Origin: Sinorhizobium terangae
Lineage (GTDB): Bacteria > Pseudomonadota > Alphaproteobacteria > Rhizobiales > Rhizobiaceae
Assembly: GCF_009601505.1 (NCBI RefSeq)
Contig: NZ_WITC01000036.1
Coordinates: 342,127-406,126 of the forward strand
Reading direction: 5' to 3'
Length of the DNA: 64,000 nucleotides
In this document: one piece after another, positions 43,814 through 52,645 of the stretch
How the letters are laid out: every line of letters starts with the position of its first letter
Numbering within the stretch: the first letter of the stretch is position 1
Program-made: the position numbers and the translations under genes
The notes under the pieces: model-generated
What the model was told of the DNA's origin: nothing
The model's input: only the letters and a program-made list of their open reading frames with translations
Databases searched by the model: none

Positions 43814-45022
43814 ATGACGAAAGTCTTCGTTTACGACCACGTGCGCACGCCGCGCGGCCGCGGCAGGAAGGACGGATCGCTGCACGAGGTGCCTTCCGTC
43901 CGCCTCGCGGCCAAGATGCTGGAAGCGGTGCGCGACCGGAACGGCCTCGACACGTCGACCGTCGACGACATCATCATGGGTTGTGTCGATCCGGTCATGG
44001 ACGCGGGCTCGGTCATCCCCAAGGCAGCCGCCTTCGAGGCCGGCTACTCTACCCGCGCTCCCGGCATGCAGATCTCGCGCTTCTGCGCCTCCGGCCTCGA
44101 TGCCGTCAATTTCGGCGCCGCGAAAATCGCCCAGGGGGCGGACGACATCGTGATCGCCGGCGGCGTCGAATCCATGTCGCGTGTCGGCCTTGGCATGTCG
44201 GGCGGCTCTTGGTTCATGGACCCCTCCGTCAACCTGCCGGCCTATTTCATGCCCCAGGGCGTCTCTGCCGACCTCATCGCCACTAAGTACGGCTTTTCAC
44301 GTGACGACGTCGACGCCTATGCAGTGGAAAGCCAGAAGCGCGCCGCGAATGCCTGGGAAAAGGGCTACTTCAAGAACTCGGTCGTGCCGGTCAAGGATCA
44401 GAATGGCCTGACCATTCTCGACCGCGACGAGCACATGCGCCCGACCACCGACATGCAGGCGCTCGCCTCGCTCAATCCCTCCTTCCAGATGCCCGGCGAG
44501 ATGGGCGGCTTCGAGGCCGTCGCCATTCAGGCGCATCCGGAAATCGAGCGGATCAACTATGTCCACCACGCCGGCAACTCCTCCGGCATCGTCGACGGCG
44601 CGGCTGCCGTGCTGCTCGGCTCCAAGGCCGGCGGCGAATCCATGGGGCTGAAACCGCGGGCGCGCATCCGCGCCTTCGCCAACATCGGCTCCGACCCGGC
44701 GCTGATGCTGACCGGTCCGGTCGACGTGACCGAAAAGCTCCTGGAGCGCGCCGACATGAAGCTTTCCGACATCGACCTCTTCGAGCTCAACGAGGCTTTT
44801 GCCGCGGTCGTCCTCCGCTACATGCAGGCTTTCGACATTCCGCACGACCAGATCAACGTCAACGGCGGCGCGATCGCCATGGGTCATCCGCTCGGAGCGA
44901 CCGGCGCGATGATCCTCGGCACCGTGCTCGACGAACTGGAGCGTCGCGACCTCAACACCGCGCTCGTCACGCTCTGCATCGGCGCCGGCATGGGCACCGC
45001 CACCATCATCGAACGCGTCTGA
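43814..45022 (+). CDS. fadA: Acetyl-CoA C-acyltransferase (3-ketoacyl-CoA thiolase)
   Basis: A 402-residue thiolase that performs the last step of beta-oxidation, releasing acetyl-CoA. The acyl-carrying C91 is in SRFCASGLDAVN, the catalytic His is in NGGAIAMGHPLGATGA, and the second Cys is in TLCIGAGMGTA. It lies 109 bp after the dehydrogenase gene and 23 bp before the multifunctional subunit gene, the expected partner in an alpha2-beta2 complex. Confidence 0.95.
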   Translation: MTKVFVYDHVRTPRGRGRKDGSLHEVPSVRLAAKMLEAVRDRNGLDTSTVDDIIMGCVDPVMDAGSVIPKAAAFEAGYSTRAPGMQISRFCASGLDAVNFGAAKIAQGADDIVIAGGVESMSRVGLGMSGGSWFMDPSVNLPAYFMPQGVSADLIATKYGFSRDDVDAYAVESQKRAANAWEKGYFKNSVVPVKDQNGLTILDRDEHMRPTTDMQALASLNPSFQMPGEMGGFEAVAIQAHPEIERINYVHHAGNSSGIVDGAAAVLLGSKAGGESMGLKPRARIRAFANIGSDPALMLTGPVDVTEKLLERADMKLSDIDLFELNEAFAAVVLRYMQAFDIPHDQINVNGGAIAMGHPLGATGAMILGTVLDELERRDLNTALVTLCIGAGMGTATIIERV

Positions 45023-45045
45023 TCCGATCCCCGGGGAGAGAGAAT

Positions 45046-47259
45046 ATGTCTTACACGAACTTCAAGATCGAAACCGACGCCGATGGCATCGCGCTCGTCA
45101 CCTGGGACATGCCCGAAAAGTCGATGAACGTCTTCACCCAGGAGGTGATGGAGGAGTTGAACGCGATCGTCGACCAGACGACCGCCGACGCGGCCGTCAA
45201 GGGGGTCGTCTTCACGTCGGGCAAGTCGTCGTTCTCCGGCGGCGCCGACCTCTCGATGATCAAGTCGATGTTCACCTTTCAGGCCGAGGAAAAGAAGAAA
45301 GACCCGGCCAATGCCGCGCAAAAGCTCTTCGACCTTGTCGGCCGCATGACGGGCCTCTTCCGCAAGCTCGAAACGTCGGGCAAGCCCTGGGTTTCGGCGA
45401 TCAACGGCACTTGCATGGGCGGTGCTTTCGAGCTGTCGCTCGCCTGCCACGGCCGTGTCGCGTCCAACTCCAAGGCGGTGAAGATCGCGCTGCCGGAAGT
45501 CAAGGTCGGCATCTTCCCCGGCGCCGGCGGCACCCAGCGCGTGCCGCGACTCACCAATGCGCAGGACGCGCTGCAGATGATGACGACCGGCTCGTCGCTG
45601 ACCGCGGCACGCGCCAAGGCAATGGGGCTCGTGCACGAGGTGGTCGATCCGGACAAGCTGGTCGACGCCGCCAAGGCAATGATCAAGAATGGTCTGAAGC
45701 CGGTTCAGCCCTGGGACGAAAAGGGCTTCAAGGTGCCGGGCGGCGGCATCTGGACGCCGGCTTCGGCCCAGCTCTGGCCCGCCGCCTCGGGCATTCTTCG
45801 CCGCGAGACCTATGGCAACTATCCGGGCGCGATCGCCATCCTCAAATGCGTCTATGAGGGCCTGCAAGTGCCGTTCGACACCGGTCTCAAGATCGAGCAG
45901 CGCTACTTCACCGAGATCCTGCAGACGACCGAAGCCTTCTCGATGATCCGCTCGCTGTTCATCTCGATGCAGGAGCTCGGCAAGGGCGCGCGGCGCCCCG
46001 GAGGCGTGCCGAAGGCCGAAGTCAAAAAGGTTGGCGTCGTCGGCGCCGGCTTCATGGGTGCCTCGATCGCCTACGTCACCGCTGCTGCCGGCATTCCGGT
46101 AAGCCTCATCGACCGCGACATGGAAACGGCCGGGAAGGGGAAGACGCACTCGGAAGGGCTGGTGAGGGATTCGATCGGCAAGGGCCGGCTGACCAAGGAA
46201 GAAGGTGAAGCCCTGCTTGCCCGCATCACGCCGTCGGCCGACTATGACGACCTCAAGGACGCCGGCCTCGTCGTCGAGGCGGTCTTCGAGGACCGGCAGG
46301 TCAAGAAGGAGGTGATCGAGAAGATCGAAGCGGTGATCGCCGAGGACGCGATCTTTGCCTCCAACACGTCGACCCTGCCGATCACCGGCCTTGCCAAGAA
46401 CTCGAAGCGGCCGGAACAATTCATCGGCATCCATTTCTTCTCGCCGGTCGAGAAGATGATGCTGACGGAAGTGATCCTCGGCAAGGAGACTGGCGACCGC
46501 GCGCTCGCGACCGCTCTCGACTATGTCGCCGCGATCAAGAAGACGCCGATCGTCGTCAACGACACCCGCGGCTTCTACGTCAACCGCTGCGTCTTCCGCT
46601 ATATCCATGAAGCCTACGACATGCTGATCGAAGGCGTTCCGCCGGCAATGATCGAGAACGCCGCCAAGATGGCCGGCATGCCGGTCGGCCCGCTGTCGCT
46701 CAACGATGAGGTGGCGATCGACCTCAGCCAGAAAATCCTGAAGGCGACCGTCGCCGATCTCGGCGAAAAGGCCGTCGATCCGCGGCACATGGCACTGATC
46801 AACAAGATGGTCGACGAACTCGATCGCCGCGGACGCAAGAACGGCAAGGGCTTTTACGAATATCCGGCGAAGCCCGCCAGGAAATATCTCTGGCCGGAAC
46901 TGAAGACGCTCTATCCGCAACAGAATGCCGAAAAGATCGACGTCGAGGTGCTGAAGCAACGGTTCCTCGCAACCATCGCTCTGGAAGCTGCCCGCACGAT
47001 CGAGGAAGGCATCGTCACCGATCCGCGCGAGGCCGACGTCGGCTCCATCCTCGGCTTCGGCTTCGCCCCCTATACCGGCGGCACGCTTTCCTACATCGAC
47101 GGCATGGGTGCAAAGGCTTTCGTCAAGCTCTGCGAGAAGCTCGCCAAGAATTATGGCGACCACTTCAAGCCGACGCCGCTGCTGAAGGAGATGGCGGATA
47201 AAGGCGAGACCTTCTACGGGCGCTTCGATCCTTATGGGGAGGCGAAGAGGGCGGCGTAA
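45046..47259 (+). CDS. fadB: Fatty-acid oxidation multifunctional enzyme (enoyl-CoA hydratase/3-hydroxyacyl-CoA dehydrogenase)
   Basis: A 737-residue fusion. The N-terminal crotonase domain has the oxyanion/Glu residues E129 in GGAFELSLACHGR and E151 in LPEVKVGIFPGAGG. The dehydrogenase domain starts with GAGFMG (about 333-338), carries the catalytic His in IGIHFFSPVEKM, and ends in two 3HCDH C-terminal domains. It hydrates enoyl-CoA and oxidises the 3-hydroxyacyl-CoA with NAD. GGGGAGAG precedes the ATG. It is the last gene of the operon. Confidence 0.95.
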   Translation: MSYTNFKIETDADGIALVTWDMPEKSMNVFTQEVMEELNAIVDQTTADAAVKGVVFTSGKSSFSGGADLSMIKSMFTFQAEEKKKDPANAAQKLFDLVGRMTGLFRKLETSGKPWVSAINGTCMGGAFELSLACHGRVASNSKAVKIALPEVKVGIFPGAGGTQRVPRLTNAQDALQMMTTGSSLTAARAKAMGLVHEVVDPDKLVDAAKAMIKNGLKPVQPWDEKGFKVPGGGIWTPASAQLWPAASGILRRETYGNYPGAIAILKCVYEGLQVPFDTGLKIEQRYFTEILQTTEAFSMIRSLFISMQELGKGARRPGGVPKAEVKKVGVVGAGFMGASIAYVTAAAGIPVSLIDRDMETAGKGKTHSEGLVRDSIGKGRLTKEEGEALLARITPSADYDDLKDAGLVVEAVFEDRQVKKEVIEKIEAVIAEDAIFASNTSTLPITGLAKNSKRPEQFIGIHFFSPVEKMMLTEVILGKETGDRALATALDYVAAIKKTPIVVNDTRGFYVNRCVFRYIHEAYDMLIEGVPPAMIENAAKMAGMPVGPLSLNDEVAIDLSQKILKATVADLGEKAVDPRHMALINKMVDELDRRGRKNGKGFYEYPAKPARKYLWPELKTLYPQQNAEKIDVEVLKQRFLATIALEAARTIEEGIVTDPREADVGSILGFGFAPYTGGTLSYIDGMGAKAFVKLCEKLAKNYGDHFKPTPLLKEMADKGETFYGRFDPYGEAKRAA

Positions 47260-47483
47260 GGTCACCTGCCCTTCGCAAGCAAGAATCCAGGGCCGTGCCG
47301 ATGGGTGCGGCCCCTTCTTCATCCTTCGCCGAGGCGAGTGCCCTAAGTGCTCGGGCTTGACACACGGAGAGGGCAGCTCGACCAGCTCCACGAAATCCCC
47401 GCTGCGGGCGATTGACCAAGGTCAAGTCGGCGGGTTAGCGGGTGCGCTAAGAGCATGTGGAGAGATCAACCAGAACACCGTCC

Positions 47484-48065
47484 ATGCAGCCGCTCCAGTT
47501 CGCCCTCGCCATCCTCCTGCTCCTGGCAACGCCCGGGCCGACCAACACGCTGCTGTGGCTTTCGGGTGCCGCGGCCGGTTTGCGGCGTTCGGCTCCGCTG
47601 CTTCTTGGCGAGCTCGGCGGTTATCTGACGGTGGTCGTACCGGTCGCCGCCCTCACCGCGCCGTTTATCTCCGCCCATCCGGAGATCGGGCTTATCGTCA
47701 AGCTCGCCGCCGCTAGCTGGATCCTTTTGATGGCACATGCTCTCTGGACCGCGAAGGCGCACGATGGCGCAGAGCGGCCGATCACGCTTGATCAGGTCTT
47801 CATCACCACAGTCGTCAATCCAAAGGGGCTGATCATTGCGCTCGCGATCATGCCTCAGGCGGGGCTGGTAGCGATGCTGCCCTGGCTTGCAGGTTTCGCA
47901 GTGCTGGTGGTGAGTGCCGGCTCGCTCTGGATCATCGCCGGTACTTTTCTTGCGCGACTGCCGAGGCGGCCGATCGGCCAGCGGCTGCCCCGCCGCGTCA
48001 CCGCCGCCTGCCTCGTCGTGTTCTCCTTCGGTATGGCCGGCAGCGCGCTGGCATCAATGCTGTAA
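47484..48065 (+). CDS. LysE/RhtB family amino-acid exporter
   Basis: A 193-residue inner-membrane protein with five or six helices and the family opening LLLATPGPTNTLLWLSGAAAGLRRS. The mid-protein VVNPKGLIIALAIMP is also typical. LysE/RhtB proteins export amino acids or homoserine lactone-like metabolites; the substrate is open. The ATG at 47484 is chosen so that the first helix starts promptly. The preceding 220 bp show nothing recognisable. Confidence 0.85.
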   Translation: MQPLQFALAILLLLATPGPTNTLLWLSGAAAGLRRSAPLLLGELGGYLTVVVPVAALTAPFISAHPEIGLIVKLAAASWILLMAHALWTAKAHDGAERPITLDQVFITTVVNPKGLIIALAIMPQAGLVAMLPWLAGFAVLVVSAGSLWIIAGTFLARLPRRPIGQRLPRRVTAACLVVFSFGMAGSALASML

Positions 48066-48098
48066 GGTGGCCGCCAAGCAGCAACTGGCACCATTGCC

Positions 48099-48572
48099 TC
48101 AGGCCGCGGCCGCCGTTTCGCCGAGTTCGGCGGCAAGAAGGCCTATCAACTGCTCCCAGCCTTCCCGACGACATTCGACCTTGTCCAGTCCGTCGAGGAA
48201 GGCGGCCTGTTCGGTGAAGACGAGGCGGGTGCCCTTACCCTCGGGCAGCAGGTCCAGGGTGGCGATGGAGGCAGAAATCCGTCGGTCATCCTTCGCCATG
48301 GTGTAGGCCGAGACGATCCGCCTGTTCTCGACGATGTCGAGATAGACGGTCTCGTTGAAATGGAACGTCTTGCCGTCCTGGCTGAAACGACCGCTTTCAC
48401 GCCCGCCAACGCGGAAGTCGTGCCGGTATTCCGCGACCGGCCAATTGTCTGCCCTGACGAACCATCGGTCATTCGTCGCAGGATCAGCAAAGGCGTGAAA
48501 AACCCGCTCAGGCGACGCGTTGAAGACCCGTTCTATGGTGAAGCTTGCGTGCTCTACGGATGGACTTGTCAT
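48099..48572 (-). CDS. SRPBCC/AHSA1-type START-like domain protein
   Basis: A 157-residue protein of the Bet v 1-like fold, with the family opening FTIERVFNASPERVFHAFADPATNDRWF and the final helix GWEQLIGLLAAEL. Proteins of this type bind hydrophobic ligands. AGGAG lies six bases before the ATG at 48572. It is divergent from an HxlR regulator gene, a common pairing in which the regulator controls the SRPBCC gene. Confidence 0.87.
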   Translation of the reverse strand: MTSPSVEHASFTIERVFNASPERVFHAFADPATNDRWFVRADNWPVAEYRHDFRVGGRESGRFSQDGKTFHFNETVYLDIVENRRIVSAYTMAKDDRRISASIATLDLLPEGKGTRLVFTEQAAFLDGLDKVECRREGWEQLIGLLAAELGETAAAA

Positions 48573-48795
48573 GGTCTTCTCCTCTTTGGTGGCCGAACCC
48601 CCGCGCTCCTCCGCCGGGGATCCTTTCGGAACTGACGTCATCGCCGACAATCCCGCGACTGCGTCACCCGGCGGAATACTGCTCTTGAATTAAAAGCAGT
48701 TGCACATTAGCTCCACTGATGCGATAATGCAAGCAGTTAGTCCGATGTGGAAAGGTGCAGGCGGTTCGGCCGGCATCTCGCATCTCAACTTGCCA

Positions 48796-48846
48796 GAATC
48801 GTTCACGTTCATGATCTTGGGTTCAGCCGCAAAATCATCGTGATCA
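48796..48846 (+). repeat. Family A repeat remnant in the SRPBCC/HxlR promoter gap
   Basis: GTTCACGTTCATGATCTTGG, then CAGCCGCAAAATCAT and CGTGATCAA, resembles the first-hairpin fragment at 9651-9702. It lies just ahead of the HxlR gene start, so it may be transcribed as its leader. Confidence 0.4.
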
Positions 48847-48858
48847 ACAGGGACCAGA

Positions 48859-49374
48859 ATGACAGACGACCATCGCTCCGGTTGCCCGATCAATCTTTCG
48901 CTCGAAGTCTTCGGCGACAAATGGAGCCTGCTGATCGTCCGGGACATGATTTTTGGCGGCAAACGGCATTTCCGCGAACTCCTGCGCTCGCAGGAAGGCA
49001 TCTCCTCCAACATTCTCGCCGATCGGCTGAAGACACTGGTGGAAATGGGCATGCTGACGAAGAGAGATGACCCCAGCCACAAGCAGAAGGCGATTTACAG
49101 CCTCACCGAGAAGACGATCGCATTGGTGCCGATCATGGCGCATCTCGGGGCCTGGGGCCGCCGCTATCTGCCGGTCACTGAAGAGCTGAGCATCCGTGCG
49201 CAACTGATGGAGGAAGGCGGGCCGGAACTGTGGGACCGGTTCATGGACGAACTCAGGGTCGAACATCTTGGCGCAACGCCTGCGGCTTCGGATGGACCCA
49301 CGGTGCGTCAGACGCTGCAGGCGGCCTATGAGCAGGTCATGGCAAGGAAGGCGAAGGCGCGCGAGCCCGCCTGA
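48859..49374 (+). CDS. HxlR family transcriptional regulator
   Basis: A 171-residue regulator with the HxlR signature: CPINLSLEVFGDKWSLLIVRDMIFGGKRHFRELL, then SSNILADRLKTLVEMGMLTK and YSLTEKTIALVPIMAHLGAWG. The conserved Cys near the N terminus (C9), also found in HypR-type redox sensors, is present. It is divergent from the SRPBCC gene, which it probably controls. The ATG at 48859 gives the standard length. Confidence 0.9.
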   Translation: MTDDHRSGCPINLSLEVFGDKWSLLIVRDMIFGGKRHFRELLRSQEGISSNILADRLKTLVEMGMLTKRDDPSHKQKAIYSLTEKTIALVPIMAHLGAWGRRYLPVTEELSIRAQLMEEGGPELWDRFMDELRVEHLGATPAASDGPTVRQTLQAAYEQVMARKAKAREPA

Positions 49375-49525
49375 CCGCAGCTACCACATCTATTCTTAAA
49401 TTGTCGGCGCTGTAGCCGGCAAAGGACTATTTTCCTTCGCATTCTTTACGCCCCTTACCTGCTTCGCTAATCTAAGGTGAGAGGCAGAAGGAATGGCGTC
49501 ACTCGCCCTTCCGGAGTTGAATCGA

Positions 49526-50185
49526 ATGCTTTCACACGACAGCATCTGGCGCGCCATCGACGCGCTGGCCGAGCGCCATCGGCTGTCGCCGTCCGGGCTG
49601 GCGCGTCGTGCTGGCCTCGATCCCACATCCTTCAACAAGTCGAAGCGCCAATCCGCCGATGGTCGCGATCGCTGGCCCTCGACGGAATCGATTTCAAAAA
49701 TCCTCGAGGCGACCGGTTCGTCCCTCGACCAGTTCATGACCCTGATGGGCCCCGCAGCGGAAAAGAGCGTGCCGGCGGGCCAGCGGGAGCAATCGGCTGA
49801 CATCCCGCTCATTGGCTTCGCCCAGGCCGGCGCCGGCGGCTTCTTCGATGACGGCGGCTTTCCGGCCGGTCAAGGCTGGGATGTGGTCGACTTTCCGGCA
49901 GCGCTCGAGCGCCGTTCCGGCGTGTACGCCCTGGAGATCCAGGGCGACAGCATGCTGCCGCTTTATCGCGACGGCGATATTCTGATTGTCGATCCAACGG
50001 CACAGGTGCGGCGTGGCGACCGTGTCGTGGTCAAGACCCGCGAGGGCGAGGTGATGGCGAAGGTGTTGTCCCGGCAAACGCCACGCGGCATCGAGCTCCT
50101 GTCGCTCAACCCGGATCACCCGAACCGCAATTTCGAAATGCCAGAGGTGGAGTGGATCGCCCGGATCATCTGGGCCAGCCAGTAG
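49526..50185 (+). CDS. XRE-type HTH plus S24 LexA-like peptidase regulator
   Basis: A 219-residue protein with an N-terminal helix-turn-helix (about 18-60, LSPSGLARRAGLDPTSFNKSK) and a C-terminal S24 domain holding the Ser-Lys dyad S142 (GDSMLPLY) and K170 (VVVKT). An Ala-Gly-rich segment (AQAGAGG, about 99-105) lies where LexA/CI proteins self-cleave. It may be a damage-responsive repressor. It is conserved as a chromosomal gene in rhizobia to my recollection, with no phage genes nearby. ATG 49526 is preferred over 49493. Confidence 0.85.
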   Translation: MLSHDSIWRAIDALAERHRLSPSGLARRAGLDPTSFNKSKRQSADGRDRWPSTESISKILEATGSSLDQFMTLMGPAAEKSVPAGQREQSADIPLIGFAQAGAGGFFDDGGFPAGQGWDVVDFPAALERRSGVYALEIQGDSMLPLYRDGDILIVDPTAQVRRGDRVVVKTREGEVMAKVLSRQTPRGIELLSLNPDHPNRNFEMPEVEWIARIIWASQ

Positions 50186-50198
50186 GATATCGTTCCTG

Positions 50199-51026
50199 AT
50201 GCGGCAACAATCGTTCACAATCGCTGGCGGGTTTTTCGCCCTCCTGCTTTATGCAGGCATCCTCTGGGGCGGTGTCGCCGTGATCCGCGATCAGGAAGGT
50301 GCCGGACCGGATTTCCCCCTCGAAACGCCGGATGCAGCAGCGGTCGAATCCCCGAACCCGCCGGCAGAGGTGCCTGCCGCCCCACCGCCGCAGACAATAT
50401 CCAAGTCGCAAGCAGTACACGAGCAGAAGGCGGGTGCTGGAAAGGTCGACCGCCTGCCGGCACGGACAATCGAACCGCAGCTTTTCGCCGTGCCACAGGA
50501 CGGCATTGCGCAGCCGCTCGAGCGCATTGCACCGCGGCCACCGCTCTCCGAACCGAAGGAAAAGCCGGCAGCGACCACGATTGTCTACCAGCGTCCGGTC
50601 GCGCTCGCTGCCGGATTGATCCGCTCGGGCGAGACGACCGTCCAGCTCAAGGATATCGGACCGGAAAACGCCGAGAAGACCTGCGAGCGCAACGGCCGCA
50701 GTTGGCCCTGCGGCATGGTCGCGCGCACCGCCTTTCGAAACTTCCTGAGGGCGCGCGCGCTCGTCTGCGATCAGCCCGAAGAGAGTTCCAAGAAAACCGT
50801 CACGACGGCCTGCAAGGTCGGAAACGAAAACCCGGCGGAATGGCTGGTCAGTAACGGTTGGGCGACACCGCTGCCTGGCAGCCCGCTTGAGGCCAAGGCG
50901 GAAGCTGCCCGAAGCGCCAAGCTCGGCTTCTATGGCGATGACCCGCGCGATCTGAGCCGTGCGCCGCTCGTCATCGACGAACCGCCGGTGGCGACAGTAC
51001 CGGACGACGCGGCACCGGACTTGTAA
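50199..51026 (+). CDS. Membrane-anchored thermonuclease-like (SNase) protein
   Basis: A 275-residue protein with an N-terminal membrane segment (FTIAGGFFALLLYAGILWGGVAV), a long Pro/Ala-rich periplasmic linker, and a C-terminal SNase-like domain (about 140-255; LKDIGPENAEKTCERNGRSWPCGMVARTA, then NPAEWLVSNGWATPLPG). The active-site Arg/Glu set of a true nuclease is not clearly complete, so activity is uncertain. It starts 13 bp after the S24 regulator gene and is probably cotranscribed with it. Confidence 0.75.
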   Translation: MRQQSFTIAGGFFALLLYAGILWGGVAVIRDQEGAGPDFPLETPDAAAVESPNPPAEVPAAPPPQTISKSQAVHEQKAGAGKVDRLPARTIEPQLFAVPQDGIAQPLERIAPRPPLSEPKEKPAATTIVYQRPVALAAGLIRSGETTVQLKDIGPENAEKTCERNGRSWPCGMVARTAFRNFLRARALVCDQPEESSKKTVTTACKVGNENPAEWLVSNGWATPLPGSPLEAKAEAARSAKLGFYGDDPRDLSRAPLVIDEPPVATVPDDAAPDL

Positions 51027-51073
51027 GCCCGACGTGAAATTCCTAACTGCCGTCCGTGATAGGAGTCCGGCAA

Positions 51074-51484
51074 ATGCCCACGAGCCTCAGCCAACACGAA
51101 GCGTTCATCTATGTCATGGTGATGATGTCCGCTGTCGATCGACACATGGCCGACGACGAGTTTGCCGGCATCGGCAGACTCGTCCAGTTTCTGCCCGCCT
51201 TCGACGGTTTTGACGAGGATCGGCTGATCGACATTGGGCGCGAGTGTTCGGCCCAGCTTGCCGCGCCGGAGGGCCTCGACGTCGTTCTCGAAATGATCCG
51301 CGAAGCCTTGCCGCAACGGCTTTATGACACGGCCTATGCACTCGCCGTGGAGATTGCGGCCGCCGATCAGCGTATTCGCAATGAGGAAATCCGGCTCCTG
51401 CAATTGCTGCGCGACCGGCTGGCGCTCGACAAACTGACCTGCGCGGCCATCGAACGCGGCGCGATCGCCCGCTTCCGGAAGTAG
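51074..51484 (+). CDS. TerB-like tellurite-resistance family protein
   Basis: A 136-residue all-helical protein of the TerB/DUF533 type: EAFIYVMVMMSAVDRHMADDEFAGI near the N terminus, then ALAVEIAAADQRIRNEEIRLLQLLRDRL, each with the acidic metal-binding pattern typical of TerB helices. AGGAG lies eight bases before the ATG at 51074. Stand-alone TerB proteins are often membrane-associated stress proteins with no proven role. It follows the SNase-like gene by 47 bp. Confidence 0.85.
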   Translation: MPTSLSQHEAFIYVMVMMSAVDRHMADDEFAGIGRLVQFLPAFDGFDEDRLIDIGRECSAQLAAPEGLDVVLEMIREALPQRLYDTAYALAVEIAAADQRIRNEEIRLLQLLRDRLALDKLTCAAIERGAIARFRK

Positions 51485-51539
51485 ATCCTCTTGCGCCGGA
51501 ACCCCTGGGAGCGCAGGCGGCAGGCCGAGCATCGTTCCG

Positions 51540-51601
51540 TGCAGCAATTCAACGTGCTACAGCGTCCCTTGCGCGACTGATAAGACATGCGGCGCTGTCA
51601 G
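51540..51601 (+). repeat. Partial family B repeat
   Basis: Second half only: TGCAGCAATTCAACGTGCTA, CAGCGTCCCTTGCGCGACTG, then CATGCGGCGCTGTCAG. It lies just upstream of the fatty-acid hydroxylase gene. Confidence 0.7.
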
Positions 51602-51623
51602 CGCATCGACGAGGTCTAAACGG

Positions 51624-52436
51624 ATGCTGTTTTACGGTGTTGCGGAACCGCTCTGGCGCCTCATCGCCTTTGGCGCTGCCTTTGCCCTCCTCGCGCTACT
51701 CGAACTCTCTCATCCGCGTCTGGAACGACCGGAGCTCGTGAAAGCCTTGAAGGCGCGTCGTTGGGCGACGAACCTTTCGATCCTCCTTCTCTCCTCGCTG
51801 TTCCTGCGCATCGTCTTTCCGGCCGCCGCCACAGGCGTCGCGCTCTGGGCCGGCATACACGGATATGGGGCGCTGCCCGCACTCGGCTTCCCACCGCTTC
51901 TCTCCGGCCTCATCGCATTCGTCGTCTTGGATTTCGCCGTCTGGCTGGAACATGTCGCGTCCCATAAGCTGCCGATCCTCTGGCGCATCCACCGCGTCCA
52001 CCATACCGACCCCGGCGTCGACCTGACGACCGCGCTCCGCTTCCATCCGCTGGAAATTCTTCTGTCGATGGTGTGGAAGGCGGCGATCATTGTCACGCTT
52101 GGCGCTCCAGCCCTATCCGTCCTGCTTTTCGAAATCGTTCTCAACGCCGGCGCCATGTTCAACCACGCCAATCTGCGACTGCCGTCCAAGGCCGAGAAGA
52201 GGCTGCGGCGTCTCATCGTCACGCCGGACATGCATCGCATCCATCACTCCGTCGAGAGAAACGAGACGGATTCCAACTACGGGTTCAATCTTTCCATCTG
52301 GGACCGGCTGTTCGCGACCTATGTGGCACAGCCGGCAAATGGCGACGATGCGATCGAAACGGGCCTCCGGGCTTATGGGCGCGACAAGCCGACCAGGCTC
52401 GTCTGGTCGCTGATGCTGCCCTTCCGGCGCGGCTAG
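51624..52436 (+). CDS. Sterol desaturase/fatty-acid hydroxylase superfamily membrane enzyme
   Basis: A 270-residue di-iron membrane protein with four or so helices and the eight-His pattern in three boxes: HVASHKLP, IHRVHHTD and MHRIHHSVER, plus HANLRLP. These enzymes hydroxylate or desaturate lipid chains on the membrane surface. The substrate (fatty acid, ornithine lipid or hopanoid-like) is not defined. It is single and flanked by repeats. Confidence 0.88.
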   Translation: MLFYGVAEPLWRLIAFGAAFALLALLELSHPRLERPELVKALKARRWATNLSILLLSSLFLRIVFPAAATGVALWAGIHGYGALPALGFPPLLSGLIAFVVLDFAVWLEHVASHKLPILWRIHRVHHTDPGVDLTTALRFHPLEILLSMVWKAAIIVTLGAPALSVLLFEIVLNAGAMFNHANLRLPSKAEKRLRRLIVTPDMHRIHHSVERNETDSNYGFNLSIWDRLFATYVAQPANGDDAIETGLRAYGRDKPTRLVWSLMLPFRRG

Positions 52437-52642
52437 AGCATCCTGCTTTCAAGTGGAATCACTGAAAGCGGATAAGATGCTCTAGAATCAAAGTGCTATA
52501 GCGTCCTTTGTGCGTTCATTTGAACGCACGGCGCTCTACTGCATAATTCCTTAAATCGGAATCGATTTAAGGATAAAATCATGCAGCAAATCAAAGTGCT
52601 ACAGCGGCCTTGGCGCGTCCGATTGGACGCGCGGCGCTGTAG
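52434..52642 (+). repeat. Two family B repeats in tandem
   Basis: The first unit (to 52535) has a variant hairpin GAGCATCCTGCTTTC...AAGATGCTC, then GTGCTATAGCGTCC and GTGCGTTCATTTGAACGCAC. The second is almost the consensus: TACTGCATAATTCC, TTAAATCGGAATCGATTTAA, AAAATCATGCAGC, CTACAGCGGCC, GGCGCGTCCGATTGGACGCG and GGCGCTGTAGG. They fill the gap to the convergent binding-protein gene. Confidence 0.85.
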
Positions 52643-52645
52643 GAG

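Noticed and set aside
44884-47391. An 835-codon open frame opposite fadB
   Set aside because: No family features and skewed composition (Arg, His, Asp, Leu); fadB on the plus strand has all catalytic residues.
47260-47480. Possible small gene between fadB and the LysE-type gene
   Set aside because: No frame with a ribosome site, conserved motif or convincing composition.
49526-50185. S24 repressor as a sign of a prophage
   Set aside because: No integrase, structural or lysis genes nearby; neighbours are chromosomal-type genes.
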